Assembly (NCBI RefSeq): GCF_030462475.1 | Contig: NZ_JASMRZ010000035.1 | Coordinates: 20,879 to 56,109 of the forward strand | Direction of reading: 5' to 3' | From: Variovorax sp. CAN15 | GTDB lineage: Bacteria > Pseudomonadota > Gammaproteobacteria > Burkholderiales > Burkholderiaceae_C | Length of the DNA stretch: 35,231 nucleotides | Shown: one piece after another, positions 27,303 to 35,231 of the stretch | Position numbering within the stretch: position 1 is the first letter of the stretch | Layout: the number at the start of each line of letters is the position of its first letter | Made by a program: the position numbers and the translations under genes | The notes under the pieces: model-generated | The model's input: the letters and a program-made list of their open reading frames with translations, nothing else | Told to the model about the DNA's origin: nothing | The model's database searches: none

Positions 27303-27358
27303 ACTAATTAGTTCACATTTATTGTCAATAGTTAACCGATCCAAGAGAATGCTTCGGC
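27303..27358 (+). promoter_or_regulatory. Candidate promoter and operator region of the cellulose operon
   Basis: An AT-rich island in an otherwise GC-rich window. It holds the palindrome ACTAATTAGT (27303-27312), two direct repeats TAGTTCAC (27309-27316) and TAGTTAAC (27329-27336) 20 bases apart, and a sigma-70-like pair TTGTCA (27322-27327) / GAGAAT (27345-27350) with 17-base spacing. The -10 ends 8 bases before the bcsD ATG, so transcripts would have almost no leader. The rest of the 27132-27358 gap shows only the hairpin at 27142-27163. Confidence 0.5.
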
Positions 27359-27832
27359 ATGGAACTTGGTGCGACGTTCATTGACTATTACGAAAAGAAA
27401 TCCTGCAGCGCGCAATGGCTGGAATTCAACCGCGGCATGGCTGCCGAGTTGAGCGCCGGATTGCCACCCGAGGACTTGCGGCAGCTTTTCTTCCGCATCG
27501 GCCAGCGTCTCGCGCATGCCCTGCCGATTGCTCCCTGCCGCACGCTAGGCGAGCTTCAGGACCAGTTCAATGCCCGCTGGGACGGCATCGACTGGGGCTT
27601 CACCGAATTGAGCGAAGAGGACGACGGCGTCGCCATCACGCACGCCTGCAGCCCGGTCGCCGCCGCCTTCGGGCCAGATTCGACCGGCTGGAGCGTCGGC
27701 TTCTTCGAGGGCGCCTACCAGACCTGGTTCGAGGCGCAGCACATGCCCTCCACGCTGCGCGTGTACGCGTTGCAGCCCGAGGGCCGGACGGGCCCGCGTG
27801 TCGACCTTCGGCTGTCGAGGGTGGGCGCATGA
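27359..27832 (+). CDS. bcsD: Cellulose synthase subunit D
   Basis: A 157-residue protein matching BcsD in length and character, including the C-terminal FFEGAYQTWFEAQ and VYALQ. In Komagataeibacter BcsD forms a periplasmic octameric ring that helps align cellulose chains. No signal peptide is apparent. It is the first gene of the operon and its stop overlaps the start of bcsP by 4 bases. In Komagataeibacter bcsD is the last gene; here it leads the operon. Subcellular location in this organism is an inference. Confidence 0.82.
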   Translation: MELGATFIDYYEKKSCSAQWLEFNRGMAAELSAGLPPEDLRQLFFRIGQRLAHALPIAPCRTLGELQDQFNARWDGIDWGFTELSEEDDGVAITHACSPVAAAFGPDSTGWSVGFFEGAYQTWFEAQHMPSTLRVYALQPEGRTGPRVDLRLSRVGA

Positions 27833-28236
27833 GCTCGAAGGAACACACACCCGAGGACATCGCCGGCCTCTTCGGCAAGTTCGGCGGCAACGGCAACGGT
27901 TACAAGGAATTCGCCGCGCCCGACGCAGAAGCGCCGCGCGTCTGGCCATTGCTGTCCGGCGAGAAAATCGCGCACCCGCCGGCACCGTCTGCACCGGTGT
28001 CCATCCCGGTCGGCGGCGCTGCGCCGCCCTCGCCAACGCCCGCACCGCTCCCGGTCTTCGCGCCGGCGCCCGCGGCCACGTTCACTCATGAACCCGAACT
28101 GCATGCGGCCACCGTCGCCTCTGCCGGCTCGGGCTCGGCACCCACACCGCTCGAGCAGCTTTTCGCACGCCTGGCCGCGCCGCACAGGCCGCCCACGGCG
28201 CCCGGCCCCATGTCACGCTGGCGAAGGCCGACGTGA
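27829..28236 (+). CDS. bcsP: BcsP/BcsR-family cellulose biosynthesis protein
   Basis: A 135-residue protein. The N-terminal 45 residues have a conserved-looking block (EDIAGLFGKFGGNGNGYKEF and WPLL), resembling the N-terminus of BcsR/BcsP proteins that act with BcsQ. The rest is a proline- and alanine-rich, low-complexity segment (about 50-85) and a short C-terminal stretch with PTPLEQLFARL. No membrane segment is seen. ATG overlaps bcsD by 4 bases; the stop overlaps the bcsQ GTG by 4 bases. Its family assignment rests on this motif and on position. Confidence 0.75.
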   Translation: MSSKEHTPEDIAGLFGKFGGNGNGYKEFAAPDAEAPRVWPLLSGEKIAHPPAPSAPVSIPVGGAAPPSPTPAPLPVFAPAPAATFTHEPELHAATVASAGSGSAPTPLEQLFARLAAPHRPPTAPGPMSRWRRPT

Positions 28237-29039
28237 CGATGGTTGTCATCCCCGTAATTTCCTCCAAGGGCGGCGTCGGCAAGACGACGATTGCCGCCAA
28301 TCTCTGCACCGCCTTCGCGCAGCGCGGCCGGCAGGTGCTGGCCATCGACCTCGATCCGCAGAACGCCCTGCGCTTCCACATCGCCAACGAGCCGCAGGCC
28401 TGCGACAGCGGCCTGCTCGAGGCCGCCACCGGGCTGATGCCGTGGGCGCGTGCGATCCGCCCCGCGCACGGCGGCGTGATGCTGCTGCCCTTCGGCGACG
28501 TCGACGACGAGCGCCAGATCGCGTTCGAGCAGCAGCTGGCGCGCACGCCCGGTTGGCTGGGCGACACGCTGGAGCGCTTCGGCCTGCCCGCCGATACGCT
28601 GGTAGTGCTCGACACCCCGCCCGGGCCTTCGGTCTACCTGCAGCAGGCCCTGCGCGCGGCCAGCTTCGGCGTGGTCGCGGTGCTGGCCGATGCGGGCTCC
28701 TTCGCCACGCTGCCGATCGTCGAGCGCATGCTCGACAAGTACGCCCGACCGCGCACCGCCTACATGGGCACCGGCTACGTGGTGAACCAGATCGACCCGG
28801 GCAAGCGGCTCAACCACGACGTCTTCGAGCTGCTGCGCCAGCGGCTGCGCCCCGAACTGCTGGGCATGCTGCACATGGATCAGGCGGTGCCCGAGGCGCT
28901 GGCCTCGGCCGCGCCGGTGCAGAGCTACGCACCCATGAGCCAGGCGACGCAGGACATCGCCTCCTGCGCCGAGCGCCTGCTCGAACGCATCGACACCGCC
29001 CGGCAGGCGGCGTCCTTCCCGACCCTGCGGACCACGTAG
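28233..29039 (+). CDS. bcsQ: Cellulose synthase-associated ParA/MinD-like ATPase
   Basis: A 268-residue ATPase of the ParA/MinD family (BcsQ/YhjQ), which helps place or assemble the cellulose synthase complex. The deviant Walker A motif SKGGVGKTT is at 11-19, with both the signature lysine K12 and K17. LAIDLDPQNALRFH follows at about 38, and the switch motif is VLDTPPG. Start is a GTG at 28233 overlapping the bcsP stop (GTGA); an ATG two codons later at 28239 is an alternative. It is followed by bcsA after 8 bases. Confidence 0.92.
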   Translation: MTMVVIPVISSKGGVGKTTIAANLCTAFAQRGRQVLAIDLDPQNALRFHIANEPQACDSGLLEAATGLMPWARAIRPAHGGVMLLPFGDVDDERQIAFEQQLARTPGWLGDTLERFGLPADTLVVLDTPPGPSVYLQQALRAASFGVVAVLADAGSFATLPIVERMLDKYARPRTAYMGTGYVVNQIDPGKRLNHDVFELLRQRLRPELLGMLHMDQAVPEALASAAPVQSYAPMSQATQDIASCAERLLERIDTARQAASFPTLRTT

Positions 29040-29047
29040 ACGAACCG

Positions 29048-31216
29048 ATGAAACACGCCCAGTCCGCTCCACCACCCCAGCCCGAACCCCGGCCCGCGCC
29101 AGCGATCCTGCGGCTGCTGCCGGTGCGCATCCTCGGCTGGATCGTGGCGCTCACGATGCTGCCGGCGCTGATCATCGCGCCCATGACCTTCGAGCAGCAG
29201 ATCGCGCTGTCGGTGGGCATCTTCGCGGCGGCGCTCGTCACCAACCGCTTTCGCGGCCGCTTCGCCAGCCTGGTGCTGATCTTCCTGTCGGTGGTCGTGT
29301 CCTCGCGCTACACCTACTGGCGTGTGACCGAGACCATGTTCATGGACAACCCGGTCGACCTGGTGCTGGGCGTGGGACTGCTGATGGCCGAGCTCTACGC
29401 CTTCGTGGTGCTGCTGCTGGGCTACGTGCAGACCGCCTGGCCGCTGGAGCGCAAGCCGGTGCCGCTGCCCGAGGACCCGGCCGAGTGGCCGACCATCGAC
29501 CTGTTCATTCCGACCTACAACGAGTCGCTGTCGGTGGTGCGCTCCACCGTGCTGGCCGCGCAGTTGATCGACTGGCCGCGCGACAAGATCAAGATCTTCG
29601 TGCTCGACGACGGCCGGCGCGAGGAGTTCCGGGTGTTCTGCGAGCAGGTCGGTGTGACGCACGTCATCCGCGACAACAACCGCCACGCCAAGGCCGGCAA
29701 CATCAACGCCGCGCTGAAGAACACCTCCGGCGAGTTCGTCGCGATCTTCGATTGCGACCACATCCCCACGCGTTCGTTCATGCAGATCGCCATGGGCTGG
29801 TTCGGGCGCGACCCCAAGCTGGGCATGGTCCAGCTGCCCCACTACTTCTTCTCGGCCGACCCCTTCGAGCGCAACCTCGACACCTTCGGCACGGTGCCCA
29901 ACGAGGGCGAGCTTTTCTACGGCCTGATCCAGGACGGCAACGATCTCTGGAACGCCACCTTCTTCTGCGGCTCCTGCGCGGTGCTGCGCCGGACCATCGT
30001 GGAAGAAGTGGGCGGCATCGCGGTCGAGACCGTCACCGAAGACGCCCACACCGCGCTGAAGATGCACCGCCTGGGCTACAACACCGCCTATCTCGCGCTG
30101 CCGCAGGCCGCGGGCCTGGCCACCGAAAGCCTCTCGGGCCACGTGGGCCAGCGCATCCGATGGGCGCGCGGCATGGCGCAGATCTTCCGCATCGACAACC
30201 CGCTCTTCGGGCGCGGGCTGCACTGGGCGCAGCGCCTTTGCTACGTGAACGCGATGCTGCACTTCCTGTACGGGCTGCCGCGGCTCATCTACCTGACGGC
30301 GCCGCTGGCGTACCTGTACTTCGGCGCGAGCGTGATCCACGCCTCGGCCTCGATGATCTTCGCCTTCGCGCTGCCGCACATCCTGCACGCCAACCTGACC
30401 AACAGCCGCATACAGGGGCGATTCCGCTACCTGCTGTGGAACGAGGTCTACGAGGCGGTGCTGGCCTGGTACATCTTCCGCCCGACGCTGGTGGCGCTCA
30501 TCAACCCCAAGCTCGGCAGCTTCAACGTGACGGCCAAGGGCGGCCTGATCCAGGAAGAGTATTTCGACAGCACCATCGCCAAGGCCAGCCTGGTGCTGCT
30601 CGCGCTGAACTTCGTGGGCGTGTGCCTGGGCGCATGGCGGCTGACCTGGGTCGACTCGCAGCACATCGCCACCGTGTGGCTGAACCTGGCCTGGACGGTC
30701 TACAACCTGATGATCCTGGGCGCCTGCGTGGCCGCGGCCAACGAGTCGCGCCAGCTGCGCGGATCGCACCGCGTGGAACTCAACCTGCCGGCCACGCTGT
30801 ACTTTCCCGACGGCCGCTCCCTGCGCTGCAACACCTTCGACTTCTCCAGCGGCGGCCTGGGCCTCGAATTGCCGCAGGACATGAAGCTCGACCTCGAAAC
30901 GCCCGTCGAGGTGGCGCTGTACCGCAACGACCAGGAATCGCGCTTCGCCTCCACCGTGCGCTTCAGCAGCGGCAAGCGCCTGGGCCTGAGCTTCGTGCCG
31001 ATGAGCTTCGCGCAGGAGCGCGCGCTGGTGCAATGCACCACCGCCCGTGCCGACATCTGGGCCGCGCGCTGGGGCAACCACCCGCGCGTGCCGATCCACC
31101 GCGTGCTCGGCCACATCATCAGCATCAGCGGCACCGGTTTCCGAGACATGTTCAGCCATTACTACCGTGCGGCCGCCTCGCGGCTGCGTCCCGTCAAAGC
31201 GAAGGAATCCACGTGA
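29048..31216 (+). CDS. bcsA: Cellulose synthase catalytic subunit with PilZ domain
   Basis: A 722-residue inner-membrane glycosyltransferase (GT2) that polymerises UDP-glucose to cellulose and moves the chain across the membrane. The catalytic residues are DDG (187-189), DCD (235-237), TED (330-332) and the QRIRW motif (368-372); FFCGSC (305-310) is also typical. Membrane segments flank the domain. The C-terminal PilZ domain has the c-di-GMP motifs RGSHR (571-575) and DFSSGG (598-603), so activity should be stimulated by c-di-GMP. At 722 residues it is shorter than enterobacterial BcsA, mainly at the N-terminus. The stop overlaps the bcsB GTG by 4 bases. Confidence 0.96.
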   Translation: MKHAQSAPPPQPEPRPAPAILRLLPVRILGWIVALTMLPALIIAPMTFEQQIALSVGIFAAALVTNRFRGRFASLVLIFLSVVVSSRYTYWRVTETMFMDNPVDLVLGVGLLMAELYAFVVLLLGYVQTAWPLERKPVPLPEDPAEWPTIDLFIPTYNESLSVVRSTVLAAQLIDWPRDKIKIFVLDDGRREEFRVFCEQVGVTHVIRDNNRHAKAGNINAALKNTSGEFVAIFDCDHIPTRSFMQIAMGWFGRDPKLGMVQLPHYFFSADPFERNLDTFGTVPNEGELFYGLIQDGNDLWNATFFCGSCAVLRRTIVEEVGGIAVETVTEDAHTALKMHRLGYNTAYLALPQAAGLATESLSGHVGQRIRWARGMAQIFRIDNPLFGRGLHWAQRLCYVNAMLHFLYGLPRLIYLTAPLAYLYFGASVIHASASMIFAFALPHILHANLTNSRIQGRFRYLLWNEVYEAVLAWYIFRPTLVALINPKLGSFNVTAKGGLIQEEYFDSTIAKASLVLLALNFVGVCLGAWRLTWVDSQHIATVWLNLAWTVYNLMILGACVAAANESRQLRGSHRVELNLPATLYFPDGRSLRCNTFDFSSGGLGLELPQDMKLDLETPVEVALYRNDQESRFASTVRFSSGKRLGLSFVPMSFAQERALVQCTTARADIWAARWGNHPRVPIHRVLGHIISISGTGFRDMFSHYYRAAASRLRPVKAKEST

Positions 31217-33531
31217 CGCCCCCCCAGTGCGCGCATCGCCGCGCCGAGCATCCTGTCAGCGCGGCTTCGTCCTCGTTCGTCTTCCGCACCGTGGCGCTTG
31301 CCGTCGCATTTGCCGCAGCCGGCGCCGCCTTCGCCCAGCCCCGGCCGCCCGAGCCTCAGGCTCTGGCCGTCGCGGCCGCGGCGCCCGCCGGCGGCGCGGT
31401 GCGCGAGCTCAACCTCACGCAACTGGGCATCGACTACGCGGTGCAGCTGCGCGGCATCAGCGGCACGGTCGGCATCCCGTTCAACGTACGCGCCGACGAG
31501 CTGGTGACGGCCGCGTCGTTCAGGCTGAACTACGCCTATTCGCCCTCGCTGATCCCGGAGCTCTCGCACCTGAAGGTCACGGTGAACGACGTGCTGGTCG
31601 CCACGCTGCCGGTGCCCACCGCCGGCGCGGGCCGCCCGCAGACGGCCGAGATTCCGATCGACCGGCGCCTGATCACCGAATTCAACCGCATCAACGTCGA
31701 GCTCATCGGCCACTACACCCGGGAGTGCGAAGACCCCGCGCACACCAGCCTGTGGGCGCGCGTCGACGCCTCCAGCACGCTGAAGCTGACAGTGGCGCCG
31801 CTGAAGCTGGTCAACGACCTCGCCGCCCTGCCCCAGCCCTTCTTCGACCGCCGCGACGTGCGCCGCGCGCGCATTCCCTTCGTGTTCGGCACGGCCGCCT
31901 CGGGCCCGGTGCTGGAGGCGGCGGGCGTGGTGTCGTCATGGTTCGGCGCGCTGGCCGACTACCGGGGCGCGACCTTTCCGGTGTCGGGCGGCGACCTGCC
32001 CACGGGCCACGCGGTGGTGTTCGTCACGCCCGATTCGAGCATCCCCGGCCTCACGCTGCCGGCGATCCGCGGGCCGGGCATCGCGATCGTCGACAACCCG
32101 CGCGACCCCAACGGCAAGCTGCTGCTGGTGATGGGCAGCACGCCCGCCGACCTGCGCACCGCCGCCGCGGCGCTGGCGCTCAACGCGAAAGCCTTCGCCG
32201 GCGCGACCGCCTCGATCACCGCCTTCCAGGAGCCGCCCGCGCGCAAACCCTACGACGCGCCGCGCTGGGTGCCGAGCGACCGTCCGCTGCAGCTGGGCGA
32301 GCTGACCACGGCGGCCGACCTGTCGGTGACGGGCTACAACCCCGACGTGGTCCGCGTGAACCTGCAACTGCCGCCAGACCTCTTCACCTGGCGCAGCCGC
32401 GGCATTCCGCTCGACCTGCAATACCGCTACACGCCGCGCGTGCGGCCCGACCAGTCGACGCTGAACGTCAACGTCAACGAGAACTTCGTGGGGGGCCTGC
32501 CGCTGCGCTCGGCCAACCCGGCCGGCGACCGCTGGTGGAACCCGCTGGCGGTGAAGCTGATGCCCGACGGCACGCTGGCCGAACGCAAGGAAGTGATCCT
32601 GCCGCCGCTGGCCATGGGTCCGCGCAGCCAGCTGCGGCTGCACTACTACTTCGAGCCGGTGGGCGGGCGCTGCGTGCCGCAGCTGGACAACGTGCGCGGC
32701 GCCATCGACCCGACCTCGACGATCGACGTGTCGGGCTTCCCGCACTTCATCGCGATGCCCGAACTCGCGGCTTATGCCAACGGCGGTTTCCCCTTCTCGC
32801 GCATGGCCGACCTGTCGGACACCGCCGTCATCCTGCCGGACCAGCCAAGCGGCAGCGACACCGAGATGTTCCTCGGCCTGCTCGGCCAGATCGGCCGCTC
32901 CACCGGCTATCCCGCACTGCGCGTGAAGGTGGGCCGCGCCGCCGAAGCGCAGCAGTGGGCCGACAAGGACCTGCTGGTGATCGGCAGCCTGCAGAACCAG
33001 CCCCTGTTCACCCAGTGGGCCGACAGGATGCCGCTCAAGCGCAACGGCAACGCGCCCGAGTTCAAGCTCGACAGCTGGATCGACAACGCCATCGACTTCG
33101 TGATCGGCGCGCGCACCCGCGAGGATCTGCCGGGCTCGATGCAGATCTCGGTGAGCGCCGACGGCCGCGACGGGGTGCTGGCAGGCTTCCAGTCGCCGCT
33201 GCGCAGCGGCCGCAGCGTGGTCGCCGCCATCGCCAACGCAGAGTCGAAGGACGCGCTGCTCAACGCGCTGATGACGCCCGACCTGCTCAAGAGCGTGCAG
33301 GGCAGCATGACCATCGTGCGCGACACGCAGGTCAACAGCGTGCTGGGCCAGGACACCTACTACGTCGGCCGCCTGCCGCCCATCGCCTGGGTGCAGTGGC
33401 ATCTCTCGCGCAGCCCGCTGATGCTGGCCGGGCTGGTGATCTTGCTGGCGCTGCTGGGCGCGGCCGTGTCGTACGCGGGCCTGCAGCTGCGCGCACGCCG
33501 GCGGCTGTCGGTCAAGGCCAAGGGCAAGTAA
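31213..33531 (+). CDS. bcsB: Cellulose synthase periplasmic subunit BcsB
   Basis: A 772-residue periplasmic partner of BcsA. A signal peptide is near 22-42 (ending in AAFA before QPRPPEP), followed by the carbohydrate-binding and flavodoxin-like repeats of BcsB, with landmarks GISGTVGIPFNVRADELV and YTRECEDPAHTSLWARV. The C-terminal membrane anchor is around 738-760 with the basic tail RARRRLSVKAKGK. The GTG start overlaps the bcsA stop by 4 bases and has AAGGA about 8 bases upstream. The chain is guided by BcsB to the periplasm for BcsC export. Confidence 0.95.
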   Translation: MTPPQCAHRRAEHPVSAASSSFVFRTVALAVAFAAAGAAFAQPRPPEPQALAVAAAAPAGGAVRELNLTQLGIDYAVQLRGISGTVGIPFNVRADELVTAASFRLNYAYSPSLIPELSHLKVTVNDVLVATLPVPTAGAGRPQTAEIPIDRRLITEFNRINVELIGHYTRECEDPAHTSLWARVDASSTLKLTVAPLKLVNDLAALPQPFFDRRDVRRARIPFVFGTAASGPVLEAAGVVSSWFGALADYRGATFPVSGGDLPTGHAVVFVTPDSSIPGLTLPAIRGPGIAIVDNPRDPNGKLLLVMGSTPADLRTAAAALALNAKAFAGATASITAFQEPPARKPYDAPRWVPSDRPLQLGELTTAADLSVTGYNPDVVRVNLQLPPDLFTWRSRGIPLDLQYRYTPRVRPDQSTLNVNVNENFVGGLPLRSANPAGDRWWNPLAVKLMPDGTLAERKEVILPPLAMGPRSQLRLHYYFEPVGGRCVPQLDNVRGAIDPTSTIDVSGFPHFIAMPELAAYANGGFPFSRMADLSDTAVILPDQPSGSDTEMFLGLLGQIGRSTGYPALRVKVGRAAEAQQWADKDLLVIGSLQNQPLFTQWADRMPLKRNGNAPEFKLDSWIDNAIDFVIGARTREDLPGSMQISVSADGRDGVLAGFQSPLRSGRSVVAAIANAESKDALLNALMTPDLLKSVQGSMTIVRDTQVNSVLGQDTYYVGRLPPIAWVQWHLSRSPLMLAGLVILLALLGAAVSYAGLQLRARRRLSVKAKGK

Positions 33532-33538
33532 GGGACTC

Positions 33539-34801
33539 ATGCAACGTTCGAAAACCGTGCCCCTGCCCGAACGGCCTGCGAGCCGGCGCGCCCTGCTGGG
33601 CGCGGCGGGGCTCGTGCTGGCCCTGCCCCGGCTGGCCGCTGCCGCACCGGCCGCCTCGCCCCCGGCGCAGGCCGCCGCTCCAGCAGCAGCACCTGCCTGC
33701 CACCCCGCCACCGACTGGACGGCCTTCGCCGCCCGCCACATCCAGCCCGACGGCCGGGTGATCGACTTCAACACGCCGCAGCAGCAATCGACCTCCGAAG
33801 GCCAGTCGTACGGCCTGTTCTTCGCGCTGGTCCACAACGACCGCGCCACCTTCTCCCGCGTGCTGGCATGGACCGAGGCCAACCTTTCGGGCGGCAGCCT
33901 CGCAAAGCAATTGCCGGCCTGGCAGTGGGGCCGCAAGCCGGCCGGCGGCTGGGGCGTGCTCGATGCCAACGCCGCATCCGACGCCGACCTGTGGATCGCC
34001 TATTCGCTCATGGAAGCGGGCCGGCTCTGGAACGACGCCGGCTATCGCACGCTCGGCCGCGAGGTGCTGGCGCAGGCGGTGCGCGAGGAGATCATCAACG
34101 TGCCCGGCCTCGGACGCATGCTGCTGCCCTGGCCCAAGTCGGTGGCGAGCGGGCCGTTGTGGCGCCTCAATCCGAGCTACATGCCTCTGCAGCTGCTGCG
34201 GTACTTCCAGCAGGCCGATGCGGCCGGCCCGTGGGGCGAGGTCATCGACAACACGCTGCGCATGTTCGGCGCCGTCACGCCCAAGGGCTTCGCGCCGGAC
34301 TGGTGCGCCTGGTCGCAGGATGCGCGCGCCTTCGTCGCCGATCCGCAGAAGGGCGCCACCGGCGGTTACGACGCGATCCGCGTCTACCTCTGGGCGGGCA
34401 TGCTCTCGGCGCGAGACCCGGCCCGCAAGATGCTGCTGCTGAACCTGCGCGGCCCCCGCCAGGCGCTGGCCGAGAACCACGCGGTGCCGGAGTACGTCGA
34501 CACCGTCACCGGCCAGGTCCGCGGCATGGCGCCGCTGGGCTTCTCCGGCGCGATGCTGCCCTACCTCAAGGCGCTGGACGCCACCGATGCGCTGGCCGAC
34601 CAGGTCGCCCGCGTACCCGGCGGTCGCGCGGCGCCCCCTGCCGCCGGCGCGACCACGCCGCCCGTGGCGCCCTTGCCGTACTACGAACAGTGCCTGTTGC
34701 TTTTCGGACAGGCGTGGCTCGACGGCCGATATGAATTCGGCCCCACCGGTCAGCTGCAAACCTCATGGAGAACGCTATGCCGTCCCAATCGACCGGCTTG
34801 A
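33539..34801 (+). CDS. bcsZ: Periplasmic endoglucanase BcsZ (glycoside hydrolase family 8)
   Basis: A 420-residue cellulase that trims cellulose chains during export. The expected acid glutamate is E87 in STSEGQSYGLFF, and the conserved ANAASDADLWIAYSL (143-156) lines the active site; PDW at 253-255 may hold the general base. The N-terminus SRRALLGAAGLVLALP (15-30) has a twin-arginine pair before a hydrophobic core, so export may be by the Tat route. A proline/alanine-rich linker follows. Starts 7 bases after the bcsB stop; its end overlaps bcsC by about 25 bases. Confidence 0.94.
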   Translation: MQRSKTVPLPERPASRRALLGAAGLVLALPRLAAAAPAASPPAQAAAPAAAPACHPATDWTAFAARHIQPDGRVIDFNTPQQQSTSEGQSYGLFFALVHNDRATFSRVLAWTEANLSGGSLAKQLPAWQWGRKPAGGWGVLDANAASDADLWIAYSLMEAGRLWNDAGYRTLGREVLAQAVREEIINVPGLGRMLLPWPKSVASGPLWRLNPSYMPLQLLRYFQQADAAGPWGEVIDNTLRMFGAVTPKGFAPDWCAWSQDARAFVADPQKGATGGYDAIRVYLWAGMLSARDPARKMLLLNLRGPRQALAENHAVPEYVDTVTGQVRGMAPLGFSGAMLPYLKALDATDALADQVARVPGGRAAPPAAGATTPPVAPLPYYEQCLLLFGQAWLDGRYEFGPTGQLQTSWRTLCRPNRPA

Positions 34802-35231
34802 AGCCGCGGCGCTCGTCCGGCGTCGTCCCCGGCTCGCGTCTTTTCCCGAGCCCCTTTTCGCTCTCGCCGCAATCCCGTCAATGGACGGCCTGCCTCGGCA
34901 TGCTCGTCGCGCTGTGCGCCGCCAACCCCGCCCATGCGCAGGCCGATGCAGCCAGCGCCGCGCTGATCGAGCAAGGCAACTACTGGCAGGCCCAGGGCCG
35001 CGCCGACCTCGCCGAGGAAAGCTGGAAGAAGCTGCTGAGCGTGCAGCCCCAGTCGACCGACGCGATGTACGGCATGGCGCAGGTCGAGCTCTCGCGCGGC
35101 AACTCCGAGGCCGCGCGCACCTGGATCGCCCGCCTGCGCACCGCGAACCCGAACGACAGCCGACTCGCTCGCCTGCAGCAGCTGTCGCAGCAGCCCGCCG
35201 GTACGCAAAGCACGCTGCAGCGCGCCCGTGC
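34777..35231 (+). CDS. bcsC: Cellulose synthase outer-membrane export subunit BcsC, N-terminal part
   Basis: Partial: the first 151 codons are present and the frame continues past the right edge. A long n-region precedes a hydrophobic signal segment near 43-58 ending in AHAQ, then TPR repeats begin (IEQGNYWQAQGRADLAEESWKKLL and DAMYGMAQVELSRGNSEAA, given here as separate helices). BcsC is an outer-membrane beta-barrel with a periplasmic TPR scaffold that exports cellulose. The ATG at 34777 has GGAGA about 8 bases upstream; an in-frame ATG at 34765 is an alternative. Confidence 0.9.
   Translation, partial: MPSQSTGLKPRRSSGVVPGSRLFPSPFSLSPQSRQWTACLGMLVALCAANPAHAQADAASAALIEQGNYWQAQGRADLAEESWKKLLSVQPQSTDAMYGMAQVELSRGNSEAARTWIARLRTANPNDSRLARLQQLSQQPAGTQSTLQRAR

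Noticed and set aside
28088..29047. In-frame 320-codon upstream extension of bcsA
   Set aside because: It would overlap bcsP and the whole of bcsQ, is arginine-rich junk, and the ATG at 29048 gives a normal BcsA N-terminus.
34100..34250. Possible frameshift or truncation in bcsZ
   Set aside because: The frame is open from 33539 to 34801, with GH8 motifs in order and normal length.
1..35231. tRNA genes, CRISPR arrays, insertion sequences, prophage or integration sites
   Set aside because: No cloverleaf-like, regularly spaced repeat, transposase, integrase or phage sequences were seen; gene content looks like ordinary chromosome.

Overview
The window is GC-rich (roughly two thirds G+C) chromosomal DNA from a betaproteobacterium. 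Gene content, codon use, the map/glnD and yciB/bolA/parvulin neighbourhoods and the type of dispersed intergenic repeat all point to Burkholderiales, family Comamonadaceae, probably Variovorax or a close relative. This assignment is inference from gene families and was not tested by a search. Almost every base is coding. No tRNA, rRNA, CRISPR array, insertion sequence, phage gene or attachment site was recognised.

Left part, 1-11504, all on the minus strand: a carboxylate or amino-acid uptake and activation locus. In transcription order it has an AlkK-like acyl-CoA ligase, two tandem paralogous LivK-type binding proteins, an intrinsic terminator/attenuator, two permeases (livH, livM), two ATPases (livG, livF), a bifunctional enoyl-CoA hydratase/3-hydroxyacyl-CoA dehydrogenase, and an M20 metallopeptidase cut by the window edge. 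Two copies of an 88-89 bp structured repeat sit a few bases after the stop codons of livF and of the first binding protein. The ligase and beta-oxidation enzyme on either side of the transporter suggest that the transported ligand may be an organic acid that is CoA-activated, rather than a branched-chain amino acid.

11619-14692: a lipoprotein carboxylesterase (minus) diverges from an AraC-family regulator (plus) that probably controls it. 14756-18414, plus strand: selO and msrB overlap by 4 bp, followed by yciB and bolA (also overlapping by 4 bp) and an exported parvulin-type prolyl isomerase. A bidirectional terminator separates this run from the convergent purL.

18488-27131: purL (minus) is divergent from map and glnD (plus). 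These are followed by a GAF-GGDEF diguanylate cyclase with a GSDEF active-site variant and an intact I-site.

27359 to the right edge, plus strand: a cellulose synthesis operon in the order bcsD, bcsP, bcsQ, bcsA, bcsB, bcsZ, bcsC (cut by the edge), with genes overlapping or nearly abutting. BcsA has a PilZ domain that should bind c-di-GMP, so the cyclase just upstream is a plausible local source of its activator.

I found no obviously new defence or mobile system. The most interesting points are the duplicated structured 3' UTR repeats and terminator arrangement in the transporter locus, the duplicated binding-protein upstream blocks with palindromes, a long inverted repeat at 8416-8475, the Walker A lysine-to-arginine change in LivF, the LivM C-terminal extension, a repeat-like hairpin translated inside purL, and a set of apparently leaderless promoters.
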